A stretch of DNA of 64,000 nucleotides from Nonomuraea africana. GTDB taxonomy: Bacteria; Actinomycetota; Actinomycetes; Streptosporangiales; Streptosporangiaceae. The notes beneath the pieces are model-generated. The model had not been told where the DNA came from. It made no database searches and saw nothing but the letters and a program-made list of their open reading frames with translations. The position numbers and the translations under genes are program-made. Positions 49,865-58,484 of this stretch are shown here, one piece after another. Numbering within the stretch: position 1 is the first letter of the stretch; the number at the start of each line of letters is the position of its first letter. The stretch lies in NCBI RefSeq assembly GCF_014873535.1, contig NZ_JADBEF010000001.1, positions 4,340,001-4,404,000 of the forward strand. The letters run 5' to 3'.

Positions 49865-50003
49865 AAGAAACCCATCGTGCACCCTTCGCGGATGGACCGC
49901 GAACCGGGGCCCCGAGACGCACCGAACCCCCACCGCGTCGACCCCGAGGTCTCGCAGCGGGGGTGTGATCCCCTCTCCCGGAGCAGGGGCCGGGTGAGGA
50001 ATC

Positions 50004-51380
50004 TCACTTCAGGAAGTCGGGCACGTCCAGCTCTTCTTCTTGCTCCTCGAAGACCACGGGGCGCCGCCTGGCGGGCTCCGACATGCGGGAGGAGATCGGG
50101 GTGGGCGGGTTGGTCACCTCGGGCGCCGGCCGCGGGATCGACACGGGCGCGGGCGGCTCCTCGACCGGCGTGGGCACGGCGGCCGCGGGTGCGGGCGCGG
50201 GTGCCGGCGCGGGCGGGGGCGTCTCGACGGCCCGCACCGGCTCGGGGCGCGGCTCAGGCCGCACCTCGGGGCGGGGCTCGGGACGCGGCTCCGGCCTCGG
50301 CGGCTCGGCCTTCACGCTGGGCGCCGGGGCGGGCGCGGGGCGTACGGGCCCGGCGGCCGGGGGAACCGCCGACGGCGCGGCGGCGGGTCTGGGCTGCTGA
50401 CGCGGCTGCTGCAGCGCGGGCTTCTCGACGGGAGCGATCTCGTCGAACCCGGCGGCGATCACCGTGACCCTGACCTCGTCGCCGAGGGCGTCGTCGATGA
50501 CCGTACCGAAGATGATGTTGGCGTCGGGCGCCGCGGCGTTCGAGACGAGCTGCGCCGCCTCGTTGATCTCGAACAGACCGAGGTCGGACCCGCCCGCGAT
50601 CGACAGCAGCACGCCGTGCGCGCCGTCGATCGAGGCCTCCAGCAGCGGGCTGGAGACGGCCATCTCGGCGGCGGCGACCGAGCGGTCGTCGCCCCTGGCG
50701 TGGCCGATGCCCATCAGCGCCGAGCCCGCGCCCGACATGACCGACTTGACGTCGGCGAAGTCGAGGTTGATCAGACCGGGCGTGGTGATCAGGTCGGTGA
50801 TGCCCTGGACACCGGACAGCAGCACCTGGTCGGCCGCCTTGAAGGCGTCGAGGACGCTGACCTGCCTGTCGGAGATCGACAGCAGCCGGTCGTTGGGGAT
50901 CACGATGAGGGTGTCGACCTCGTCGCGCAGGGTCTCGATTCCCGCCTCTGCCTGCATGGCGCGGCGGCGGCCCTCGAAGCTGAAGGGCCTGGTGACGACT
51001 CCTATGGTCAGAGCACCGAGAGACCGGGCGATGTTGGCCACCACGGGGGCGCCGCCGGTGCCCGTGCCACCTCCCTCGCCCGCCGTGACGAAGACCATGT
51101 CGGCCCCCTTGAGGACCTCCTCGATCTCCTCACGGTGGTCCTCGGCCGCCTTGCGGCCGACATCGGGATTGGCGCCGGCCCCGAGGCCGCGCGTGAGCTC
51201 CCTGCCCACGTCGAGTTTGACGTCGGCGTCACTCATCAGCAGCGCCTGGGCGTCGGTGTTTATCGCGATGAACTCGACGCCCTTGAGTCCCTCCTCGATC
51301 ATCCGGTTGACGGCGTTCACTCCGCCGCCGCCAATGCCGACGACCTTGATGACCGCGAGGTAGTTCTGCGGTGCTGCCAC
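50004..51380 (-). CDS. ftsZ: Cell division GTPase FtsZ
   Basis: 458-aa tubulin homologue that forms the Z-ring. The GTP signature is TAGEGGGTGTGGAPVVA; VVGIGGGGVNAVNRM and NTDAQAL open the domain. Residues after about 320 form an unusually long Pro/Ala/Arg/Glu linker with PEPRPEPRPE-type repeats. The end DVPDFLK is the conserved tail peptide for SepF/FtsW contacts. GTG 51380 is preferred because it gives the standard AAPQNYLAVIK start with GGAAAGG upstream; an ATG 11 codons earlier is in frame. Confidence 0.96.
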   Translation of the reverse strand: MAAPQNYLAVIKVVGIGGGGVNAVNRMIEEGLKGVEFIAINTDAQALLMSDADVKLDVGRELTRGLGAGANPDVGRKAAEDHREEIEEVLKGADMVFVTAGEGGGTGTGGAPVVANIARSLGALTIGVVTRPFSFEGRRRAMQAEAGIETLRDEVDTLIVIPNDRLLSISDRQVSVLDAFKAADQVLLSGVQGITDLITTPGLINLDFADVKSVMSGAGSALMGIGHARGDDRSVAAAEMAVSSPLLEASIDGAHGVLLSIAGGSDLGLFEINEAAQLVSNAAAPDANIIFGTVIDDALGDEVRVTVIAAGFDEIAPVEKPALQQPRQQPRPAAAPSAVPPAAGPVRPAPAPAPSVKAEPPRPEPRPEPRPEVRPEPRPEPVRAVETPPPAPAPAPAPAAAVPTPVEEPPAPVSIPRPAPEVTNPPTPISSRMSEPARRRPVVFEEQEEELDVPDFLK

Positions 51381-51485
51381 GACGAGGGGCCTTTCCGCTC
51401 GTTGACTTGCCATTTCAATGGTGCTCGAAAAACTCTCAACCTCAAGTTGAGATTCAGATTTATGTCAACCTGAGGATTGATACGG

Positions 51486-51515
51486 ACAGTAGGAGTCCCC
51501 TACCGGGCGGGTCAA
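51486..51515 (-). promoter_or_regulatory. Promoter in the ftsQ-ftsZ gap
   Basis: On the minus strand TTGACC (51515-51510), an 18-bp spacer and TACTGT (51491-51486) form a clear promoter about 105 bases before ftsZ. A second TTGACA (51468-51463) with GAATCT 17 bp on may be another. Nearby CTCAAC-N5-GTTGAG (51435-51451 region) and a related TCAACCTGAGG suggest operator half-sites. Confidence 0.65.
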
Positions 51516-51574
51516 CTAACCGCGCCGCAAGCCCGTCCGGCGTGTCGCGCGCTGTCCCATTCGCGACCACCCTC

Positions 51575-52237
51575 TCATTTCATGGAGACGACGTCGGGCG
51601 AACTGACGTCGTAAACCTTTGCCGTGCGCGGGAGCAGCGCCTCGAGGACGCGAGCCTTGTCCTCGCCCCTGTCGGCGCCGCCCCACACGACCGTGCGTCC
51701 GTTGGTCAGCCGGAAGGAGATGCCCTCGGGCGAGGTGGCGCGCACCTCGTCGATCTTCATGAGCAACTCTTCGGGCAGCCCGCCGATGACCTTGATGGCG
51801 GCCACCGTCGCGGGGTCGCCGGGTCCTGGCCGGTCCACCCGCAGCACCGGAAGCTCGGGCGGCGCGCTCGCGCGCACCTCGGTCACCACGCCGCCGCGGT
51901 CGATCAGCGCCGCCTTGTCGCCGACGGGGACGACCGCGACCGGCTTGCGCTCGACCACCAGGATCTTGAGTGTGCTCGGCCACGCGCGCTCGACCCTGGC
52001 CGAGGCGAGCTGCCTGATCGCCAGCACCCTGCCCTCGACCTCGCCGAGGTCGACGGTGGCCAGCGGGTGCAGCTCGGCCACGCCGGCCTGCTTCTTGATC
52101 TGGTCGGCCGGCACTGTGAGATTTCCCACGATCTCCACCGATCTGACGCCCAGGACCGGCGAGAAGAACACCAGCCACACCGTGCTGCCCACCACACCGG
52201 CGGTGAGCAGCGCCACGAACGCCTGCCGGGCTTTCAC
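51575..52237 (-). CDS. ftsQ: Cell division protein FtsQ
   Basis: 220 aa. A short cytosolic start, one membrane helix (about 6-26), a POTRA domain (VRSVEIVGNLTVPADQIKKQ) and the FtsQ beta domain (RAWPSTLKILVVERKPVAVV, LIDRGGVV, LPVLRV). It bridges early and late divisome proteins outside the membrane. GTG 52237 overlaps the murC stop (GTGA). Confidence 0.93.
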   Translation of the reverse strand: MKARQAFVALLTAGVVGSTVWLVFFSPVLGVRSVEIVGNLTVPADQIKKQAGVAELHPLATVDLGEVEGRVLAIRQLASARVERAWPSTLKILVVERKPVAVVPVGDKAALIDRGGVVTEVRASAPPELPVLRVDRPGPGDPATVAAIKVIGGLPEELLMKIDEVRATSPEGISFRLTNGRTVVWGGADRGEDKARVLEALLPRTAKVYDVSSPDVVSMK

Positions 52238-53640
52238 CTCGCGGACAGCTCCGCCACGATCTTCGGCCCGAGCTCGGTCACGTCCCCCGCCCCCATCGTC
52301 AGGACGATGTCGCCGGTCTTGGCCAGCGTCGCCACCAGGGCGGGCACCGCCGCCTTGTCGGGCGCGTAGACCACCTGCGCCTCGGGGAGTGGCACGCGGG
52401 AGGCGACCATGGCGCCGGAGACGCCGGGCTCGGGGTCCTCCCTCGCGCCGTAGACGTCGAGCACCACGGCCTGGTCGGCCAGCCCGAGCGCGGCGCCGAA
52501 CTCGTCGGCGAAGAACCTGGTGCGGGAGTAGAGATGCGGCTGGAAGACCGCGATCACCCGGCCGTCGCCCGAGTAGGAGGCGACGACGTCGCGGGCGGCG
52601 CGCAGATCGGCGGCCAGCTCGGTCGGGTGGTGGGCGTAGCTGTCGAAGACCGCCACGCCGCCCGCCTCGCCCTTGGCCTCGAAGCGCCGCTTGGCCCCTG
52701 TGAAGGCCGACAGGCCCTCCCCGATCTCCTCGAACGGCAGACCCAGCTCGTCGGCCACGGCGATGACCGCGGTGGCGTTGAGCGCGTTGTGGGCGCCGGG
52801 GACCGACAGGCGCACCTCGCCCTTGCCGACCACCTCGAACAGCACACCGAAGCCGTCGGGCCGCACGTCGGCGATCCGGTAGTCGGCGCCCTCGGCCTCG
52901 CCGTAGGTGACCACGCGAAGGCCGCGTCCGCGCGCGGGCTCGATCAGCGCGGCGGCGCCGGGATCGTCGGCGCACACCACCAGCGTGTGCCCGATGCGCT
53001 CGACGAAGCGGGCGAAGCTGTCGTGGACGGCCCGCGGGTCGCCGTAGTTGTCGAGGTGGTCGGCCTCCACGTTGGTGACGACCGCGATGTCGGGCGCGAG
53101 CATGAGGAAGGAGCCGTCGCTCTCGTCGGCCTCGGCCACGAACACCCCGCCCGAGCCCTCGTCGGCGCCGAGCCCGGTGGTGACGAGCTGGCCGCCCACG
53201 CAGTAGGACGGGTCGGCGCCGCACTTCTGCAGCGCCACCGTCAGCATCGAGGTGGTGGTGGTCTTGCCGTGGGTGCCGGCGATCGCCACACCCGTGCGCC
53301 CCGCCATGACCGAGGCCAGCGCGGCGGCCCGCGGGATGATGCGCAGCCCCTGCTTGATCGCCTCGCCCAGCTCGGGGTTGGAGTCGCGGATGGCGGTGGA
53401 GACGACCACGGTGTCGATGTTCTTGATGTGCGAGGCGGCGTGGCCGATGTGCACGCTGGCGCCGAGCTCACGCAGCTCGGTCACCATGTCGGAGCCGCGG
53501 GCGTCGCTGCCGGAGACCTTCACGCCCCGCTTGAGCAGGATGCGCGCGATGCCGGACATGCCGGCGCCGCCGATGCCGATGAAGTGGACCCTGCCGAGCT
53601 CGCCGGCCGCCACGGGGGCGACCAGCCGTACCAGGCTCAT
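52234..53640 (-). CDS. murC: UDP-N-acetylmuramate-L-alanine ligase
   Basis: 468-aa Mur ligase that adds the first amino acid of the stem peptide. The N-terminal UDP loop is FIGIGGAGMSGIA, the ATP loop GTHGKTTTTSML, followed by AEADESDGSF, EADHLDNYG and the C-terminal DSYAHHPTEL. ATG overlaps the murG stop (ATGA) and its stop overlaps ftsQ. Confidence 0.96.
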   Translation of the reverse strand: MSLVRLVAPVAAGELGRVHFIGIGGAGMSGIARILLKRGVKVSGSDARGSDMVTELRELGASVHIGHAASHIKNIDTVVVSTAIRDSNPELGEAIKQGLRIIPRAAALASVMAGRTGVAIAGTHGKTTTTSMLTVALQKCGADPSYCVGGQLVTTGLGADEGSGGVFVAEADESDGSFLMLAPDIAVVTNVEADHLDNYGDPRAVHDSFARFVERIGHTLVVCADDPGAAALIEPARGRGLRVVTYGEAEGADYRIADVRPDGFGVLFEVVGKGEVRLSVPGAHNALNATAVIAVADELGLPFEEIGEGLSAFTGAKRRFEAKGEAGGVAVFDSYAHHPTELAADLRAARDVVASYSGDGRVIAVFQPHLYSRTRFFADEFGAALGLADQAVVLDVYGAREDPEPGVSGAMVASRVPLPEAQVVYAPDKAAVPALVATLAKTGDIVLTMGAGDVTELGPKIVAELSAR

Positions 53641-54722
53641 GAGCGGCCTCCCGCGATCTCGAGCACCTTGCGGGCGAGGGCGACGTCGGCGTCCCTGCGT
53701 CCCATCGCGGCGGCGGCCTCCGACATGGTGGCGACCCGCTCGGGGTCGCGGAGGATGGGCAGCACGTTCTGGATGATCCAATCAGGTGAAAGGTCGGAGT
53801 CGTCGATCACGAGCCCGCCGCCGCGCTGCGCGATCGGCGTGGCGTTGAGCCCCTGCTCGCCGTTGCCGTGCGGCAGCGGCACGTACGCGGCGGGCAGGCC
53901 GACGGCGGTCAGCTCGGCGCACGTCATCGCCCCGCTGCGGCACAGGGCGAAGTCGGCGGCGGCGTAGGCGAGGTCCATGCGGTCGACGTAGGGCAGCACG
54001 ACGTACTGCGGGTCGCCCGGAGGCGGCTCCTCTGCCAGGGTGTTCTTCGGGCCGAGCACGTGGAGGACCTGCACGCCCGCCCTGCGCAGCGCGGGCCCGG
54101 CGGCCAGCGCGGCCTGGTTGAGCGAGCGGGCCCCCTGCGACCCGCCGAAGACCAGCAGCGTCGGCAGGTCGGTGCGCAGGCCGAACCACGAGCGGGCCTT
54201 GTCGCCCATCGACAGCCTGTCGAGCTGGACGATGTCCCTGCGCAGCGGGATGCCGATGTACTCGGCCTTGGACATGGAGCTCTGCGGGTGCCCGGTGAAG
54301 ACGTGGTCGGTCAGGCGCGCGCCGAGCCTGTTGGCCAGCCCCGGCCGGGCGTTGGCCTCGTGGACGACGATCGGCAGCCCTCGCCGCCTGGCCGCCAGGT
54401 AGGCGGGGGTGGCGACGTAACCGCCGAAGCCGACCAGGATGTCGGCGCGCGTCCTGTCCATGATGGCCGCTGCGGCGTTGATGGCGCCCGCCAGCCGTCC
54501 GGGAACGGTCAGCAGCTGCGGCGTGAGCGCCCTCGGGAGCGGTACGGCGGGCACGAGCTGCAGCTCGTACCCCCTGGCGGGCACCAGCCTGGTCTCCAGG
54601 CCGCGCTCGGTGCCGAGGCAGGTCACGCCGATGCCGGGCTCCAGCCTGCGCAGCGCGTCACCCAGGGCCAGAGCCGGTTCGATGTGACCGGCCGTCCCGC
54701 CACCGGCGAGGACCACCCTCAT
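53637..54722 (-). CDS. murG: Lipid II synthase MurG
   Basis: 361-aa GT-B glycosyltransferase adding GlcNAc to lipid I at the membrane inner face. GGGTAGHIEPALALGDAL at the start, GFGGYVATPAYLAARR, VHEANARPGLANRLGA and LVFGGSQGARSLNQA are typical. ATG 54722 has GGGAG about eight bases upstream and follows ftsW by 35 bases. Confidence 0.96.
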   Translation of the reverse strand: MRVVLAGGGTAGHIEPALALGDALRRLEPGIGVTCLGTERGLETRLVPARGYELQLVPAVPLPRALTPQLLTVPGRLAGAINAAAAIMDRTRADILVGFGGYVATPAYLAARRRGLPIVVHEANARPGLANRLGARLTDHVFTGHPQSSMSKAEYIGIPLRRDIVQLDRLSMGDKARSWFGLRTDLPTLLVFGGSQGARSLNQAALAAGPALRRAGVQVLHVLGPKNTLAEEPPPGDPQYVVLPYVDRMDLAYAAADFALCRSGAMTCAELTAVGLPAAYVPLPHGNGEQGLNATPIAQRGGGLVIDDSDLSPDWIIQNVLPILRDPERVATMSEAAAAMGRRDADVALARKVLEIAGGRS

Positions 54723-54757
54723 ATCGGTTACTCCCTACTAATGAGAAACGTGCCGCC

Positions 54758-56074
54758 CTAACGTTCCGCATCTGGCCCGACTCGTCCAGTAGGCACGTTC
54801 CTTGTTAGTCGTCTCGGTCGGCCCCGTTGCGCTCCCCCCAGGCCCAGCCAGCTTAGAGCCCGCGCGGCCGGTCCGGGGCCACGCGCCGCCAGAGCCTCCC
54901 TGGCGCCGGGTTCTCGTTTGGCGAATGACAACAACATGCCAAGCGCGGCGAGCGTCGGCAACAGCGCCGAACCTCCGTAGGAGACCAGGGGCAGCGGGAT
55001 GCCCGTGATGGGCAGCACGCCGATGACCGCGCCGATGTTGACGATGGCCTGTCCGGCCACCCAGGCGACGATCGCGGAGGCGGCCAGCCTGATGAAGGCG
55101 TCGCTGACGCGCATCGCCACGCGCAGGCCCGCGTAGCCGAGCAGGCCGAACAGCGCGATCACCGACAGCGTGCCCATCAGCCCGAGCTCCTCGCCGAGGA
55201 TGGAGAAGATGAAGTCGCTCTCGGCATGTGGGATCCAGCTCCACTTCTGGCGGCTGCTGCCGAGGCCCAGCCCGAACCAGCCGCCCGAGCCCATCGCGAT
55301 CTGCCCCTGCACGGCCTGGTAGCCGGCGCCCTGGGCGTGGCCCCACGGGTCGAGCCAGCCGGTGATGCGGTCGGACCGGTAGCCCTCCGTGGTGATCATG
55401 AAGATCACCGCCACCGTCATCATCGCGATGATGCCGCCGAACAGCTTGAGCGGCGCGCCCACCACCCACAGCAGCGACAGGAAGATCAGCATCAGCACGA
55501 GCGTGGTGCCGAGGTCGCGGCCGAGCATGACCATGACGGCCAGGATCGCGGTGCCGGGCAGCAGCGGGATCAGCAGGTTGCGCCACTCGATCCGGCCGCC
55601 GCGCGCCTTGCGGGCCAGCAGGTCGGCCCCCCACAGCGCCAGGCCCAGCTTGGCGGGCTCGGACGGCTGCAGGTAGATGGGGCCGAGGTCGATCCAGCGC
55701 TGGGCGCCGAGCTGCGACTCGCCGGCGAAGATCACGATGCCGAGGCCGATGATCGACAGAGCCATGAGCGGGTAGCCCGCCCACCTGAAGAAGCGGTGCG
55801 GCAGCCGCGAGCAGACCCACATCACCGGCACGCCGAGCGCGGCCGACATCGACTGCTTGACGAACCAGTAGAACGGGTCGCCGGTCTTCTGCAGGGCCTC
55901 GATGCTGGAGGCCGAGAGCACCATCATGAGCCCGAGCGCCAGCAACAGCGCGCTGCACCCGATGATCAGGTAGTAGGTGGTCAGCGGCCGGTCGAGCAAC
56001 TCCTTGAGCGCGGCGGCCTGCTCCTTGGCCCAGCCGGTGGGGCCCTCGACCGGGCTCTCGGCCGCGGTGCTCAC
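54758..56074 (-). CDS. ftsW: Septal peptidoglycan polymerase FtsW
   Basis: 438-aa SEDS protein with about ten membrane helices. LQPSEPAKLGLALWGADLLA, GRDLGTTLVLML, the ESDFIFSILGEELGL loop and PLPLVSYGGSALL are SEDS hallmarks. It polymerises lipid II with FtsI. The basic C-tail (GRPRRLTRN) is cytosolic. GTG 56074 overlaps the murD stop. Confidence 0.95.
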   Translation of the reverse strand: MSTAAESPVEGPTGWAKEQAAALKELLDRPLTTYYLIIGCSALLLALGLMMVLSASSIEALQKTGDPFYWFVKQSMSAALGVPVMWVCSRLPHRFFRWAGYPLMALSIIGLGIVIFAGESQLGAQRWIDLGPIYLQPSEPAKLGLALWGADLLARKARGGRIEWRNLLIPLLPGTAILAVMVMLGRDLGTTLVLMLIFLSLLWVVGAPLKLFGGIIAMMTVAVIFMITTEGYRSDRITGWLDPWGHAQGAGYQAVQGQIAMGSGGWFGLGLGSSRQKWSWIPHAESDFIFSILGEELGLMGTLSVIALFGLLGYAGLRVAMRVSDAFIRLAASAIVAWVAGQAIVNIGAVIGVLPITGIPLPLVSYGGSALLPTLAALGMLLSFAKREPGAREALAARGPGPAARALSWLGLGGAQRGRPRRLTRNVPTGRVGPDAER

Positions 56075-57429
56075 GCCTTCTCCCTCAGTTTCCTCACGGC
56101 GAGCGCGAAGGCCTCCCCCCGAGCCGGGTAGTTCGCGAACATGTCGAGGGAGGCGGCGGCGGGAGCCAGCAGCACGGTGTCCCCGGGGGCGGCGAGCCTG
56201 GCGGCTTCGGTGACGACACGGTCCATCACCCCAGTGTCTCGATCGGCCAGGTCGACCACAGGGACATTCGGCGCGTGTCGCGCGAGTGCCTCGGCGATCC
56301 TCGCCCTGTCGACCCCGATGAGCACCACGCCGCGCAGCCTCGGCGCGGCCTGGCGGACGAGGTCGTCGACGTCGAGGCCCTTCAGCTGCCCTCCCGCGAT
56401 CCAGACGATCGAGGGGTAGGCGGCCAGCGAGGCCGCGGCCGCGTGGGTGTTGGTGGCCTTGGAGTCGTCGATGTAGTCGACCTCGCCCACCCTGCCGACG
56501 TGGGTCATGCGGTGCGGATCGGGCACGAAGTCTCGCAGGCCCTGCCGTACCGCCTCGGGAGGGACGCCGAAGGCGCGGGCCAGCGCGGCGGCGGCCAGGG
56601 CGTTGGCGACGTTGTGCGGGGCGAAGGGGTGCACGTCGTCGAGCGTGGCCAGCTCCTCCGCCTGCCGTACGGGGTCGGCCACGTAGGCGCGGTCCACCAG
56701 CAGGTCCTCCACGACGCCGACCTGGCCGGGCCGCGGCACCTGGAGGGTGAAGCCCACGCCCCCTGCGTACGGCTCGGCCAGCGCGGCGGCGATCGGGTCG
56801 TCGGCGTTGTAGACCACCGTGCCGGCCCGCTCGAAGACGCGAGCCTTCGCCCTGGCGTACTCCTCGAGGGATCCGTGCCAGTCGAGGTGGTCGGGCGCGA
56901 TGTTGAGGATGGCGGCGGCGTGCGGCGCCAGGCTGCTCGACCAGTGGAGCTGGAAGCTGGACAGCTCGACGGCCAGCACGTCGTAGGGGCCGCTCACGGC
57001 TTCGACCACGGGCACGCCGACGTTGCCCACCGCCAGCGCCTTGTGCCCCGCGGCCAGCAGCATCGAGGTCAGCATCCGTACCACGGTGGTCTTGCCGTTG
57101 GTGCCGGTCAGCGCCAGCCACGGCGCGGCCCGCTCGGGCCGCAGCCGCCAGGCCAGCTCGACCTCGCCGACCACCTCGACGTCCGCCGCGAGGGCGGCGG
57201 CGATCAGCGGATGGTGCGGCGCCCAGCCCGTGGTGACCAGCGCGGAGGCTCCCGAGGGCAGCTCCATGGTCCCGAAGCGCACCTCGACGCCGAGCTCGGC
57301 CAGCTCCGCCGCCACGACGCGCTGGCGCTCCCCCTCGACGCCTTCGAGGACGACGACGCGCTCGCCCCGCTCGGCCAGCACCCTGGCGGCGGCGGTTCCC
57401 GAGACGCCGAGTCCGGCTACGACGATCAT
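56071..57429 (-). CDS. murD: UDP-N-acetylmuramoylalanine-D-glutamate ligase
   Basis: 452-aa Mur ligase. The N-terminal loop is VAGLGVSGTAAARVL, the ATP loop TGTNGKTTVVRML, then ELSSFQLHW, NIAPDHLDWHGS and the C-terminal YIDDSKATNTHAA and LLAPAAASLDMFANY. ATG overlaps the mraY stop; the stop overlaps ftsW (GTGA). Confidence 0.96.
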   Translation of the reverse strand: MIVVAGLGVSGTAAARVLAERGERVVVLEGVEGERQRVVAAELAELGVEVRFGTMELPSGASALVTTGWAPHHPLIAAALAADVEVVGEVELAWRLRPERAAPWLALTGTNGKTTVVRMLTSMLLAAGHKALAVGNVGVPVVEAVSGPYDVLAVELSSFQLHWSSSLAPHAAAILNIAPDHLDWHGSLEEYARAKARVFERAGTVVYNADDPIAAALAEPYAGGVGFTLQVPRPGQVGVVEDLLVDRAYVADPVRQAEELATLDDVHPFAPHNVANALAAAALARAFGVPPEAVRQGLRDFVPDPHRMTHVGRVGEVDYIDDSKATNTHAAAASLAAYPSIVWIAGGQLKGLDVDDLVRQAAPRLRGVVLIGVDRARIAEALARHAPNVPVVDLADRDTGVMDRVVTEAARLAAPGDTVLLAPAAASLDMFANYPARGEAFALAVRKLREKA

Positions 57430-58484
57430 GGCTTGGGCATCCACTCCACGTAGAACAGACCGAGGCCCACGGCCGCGCAGAGCCCCGCGATCAGCCAGAA
57501 CCTGATCACGATCGTGGTCTCCGCCCAGCCTTTCAGCTCGAAGTGGTGCTGCAGCGGAGCCATGCGGAACACCCGTTTGCCGGTCATCTTGAAGAAGCCG
57601 ACCTGGATGATCACTGACAGCGTGATGATGACGCAAAGACCGGCCAGGATGACCAGCAGCCACTGCGTGCGGGTAGTGATGGCCAGTCCGGCCAGCACAC
57701 CGCCCAGCGCCAGCGAGCCGGTGTCGCCCATGAAGATGCGGGCGGGCGGGGCGTTCCACCACAGGAAGCCGATGAGCCCGCCGAGCACGGCGGCGGCGAC
57801 CACCGCGAGGTCGAGAGGGTCGCGCACCCAGTAGCAGTTGGGGCCGAGGTTGTCGATGCAGTTGTTGCGCAGCTGCCAGTTGCCGATCAGCACGTAGGCG
57901 CCCAGGACGGTGGCGGTCGCGCCCGAGGCCAGGCCGTCGAGGCCGTCGGTCAGGTTCACCGCGTTGGAGAAGCCCACGATCATGATGAGGACCCATGCGG
58001 TGAACAGGATGATGCCGATCGAGGGGCCGAAGTCGCGCAGGAAGGACATCTTGGTCTGCGCCGGTGTGATGCCGTAGACGTTGGGGAAACGCACGACCAG
58101 GACCGCGAAGACCGCGCCCACGACGAGCTGGCCGAGCGCCTTGGCACCGCTGCGCAGGCCGAGGCTGCGCTGCTTGTAGATCTTGATGAAGTCGTCGAGG
58201 AAGCCCACCGCCCCCAGGCCGGCCATCAGGAACAGCACCAGCATTCCCGAGATGGTCGGCGGTTCGAGGGTGGCCAGGTGGGAGGCGGCGTAGGCCAGCA
58301 GCGCCGCCAGCACGAAGACGGTGCCGCCCATCGTGGGCGTGCCCTTCTTGCTGAGGTGCGCCGAAGGGCCGTCGTCGCGGACCTCCTGCCCGTAGCCCCG
58401 CCGGGAGAAGAGCCTGATCGCCAGGGGGGTGCCGAGCATCGAGAGGATCAGGCCCACCGCACCGGCGATGATGATGTTGGTCAC
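57426..58484 (-). CDS. mraY: Phospho-MurNAc-pentapeptide transferase (lipid I synthase)
   Basis: 352-aa ten-helix enzyme that loads the precursor onto undecaprenyl phosphate. Mg-binding and catalytic Asp residues lie in GAVGFLDDFIKIYKQR and NAVNLTDGLDGLASG; GDTGSLALGG and APLQHHFELKGW follow. GTG 58484 overlaps the murF stop; the stop overlaps murD (ATGA). Confidence 0.96.
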   Translation of the reverse strand: MTNIIIAGAVGLILSMLGTPLAIRLFSRRGYGQEVRDDGPSAHLSKKGTPTMGGTVFVLAALLAYAASHLATLEPPTISGMLVLFLMAGLGAVGFLDDFIKIYKQRSLGLRSGAKALGQLVVGAVFAVLVVRFPNVYGITPAQTKMSFLRDFGPSIGIILFTAWVLIMIVGFSNAVNLTDGLDGLASGATATVLGAYVLIGNWQLRNNCIDNLGPNCYWVRDPLDLAVVAAAVLGGLIGFLWWNAPPARIFMGDTGSLALGGVLAGLAITTRTQWLLVILAGLCVIITLSVIIQVGFFKMTGKRVFRMAPLQHHFELKGWAETTIVIRFWLIAGLCAAVGLGLFYVEWMPKP

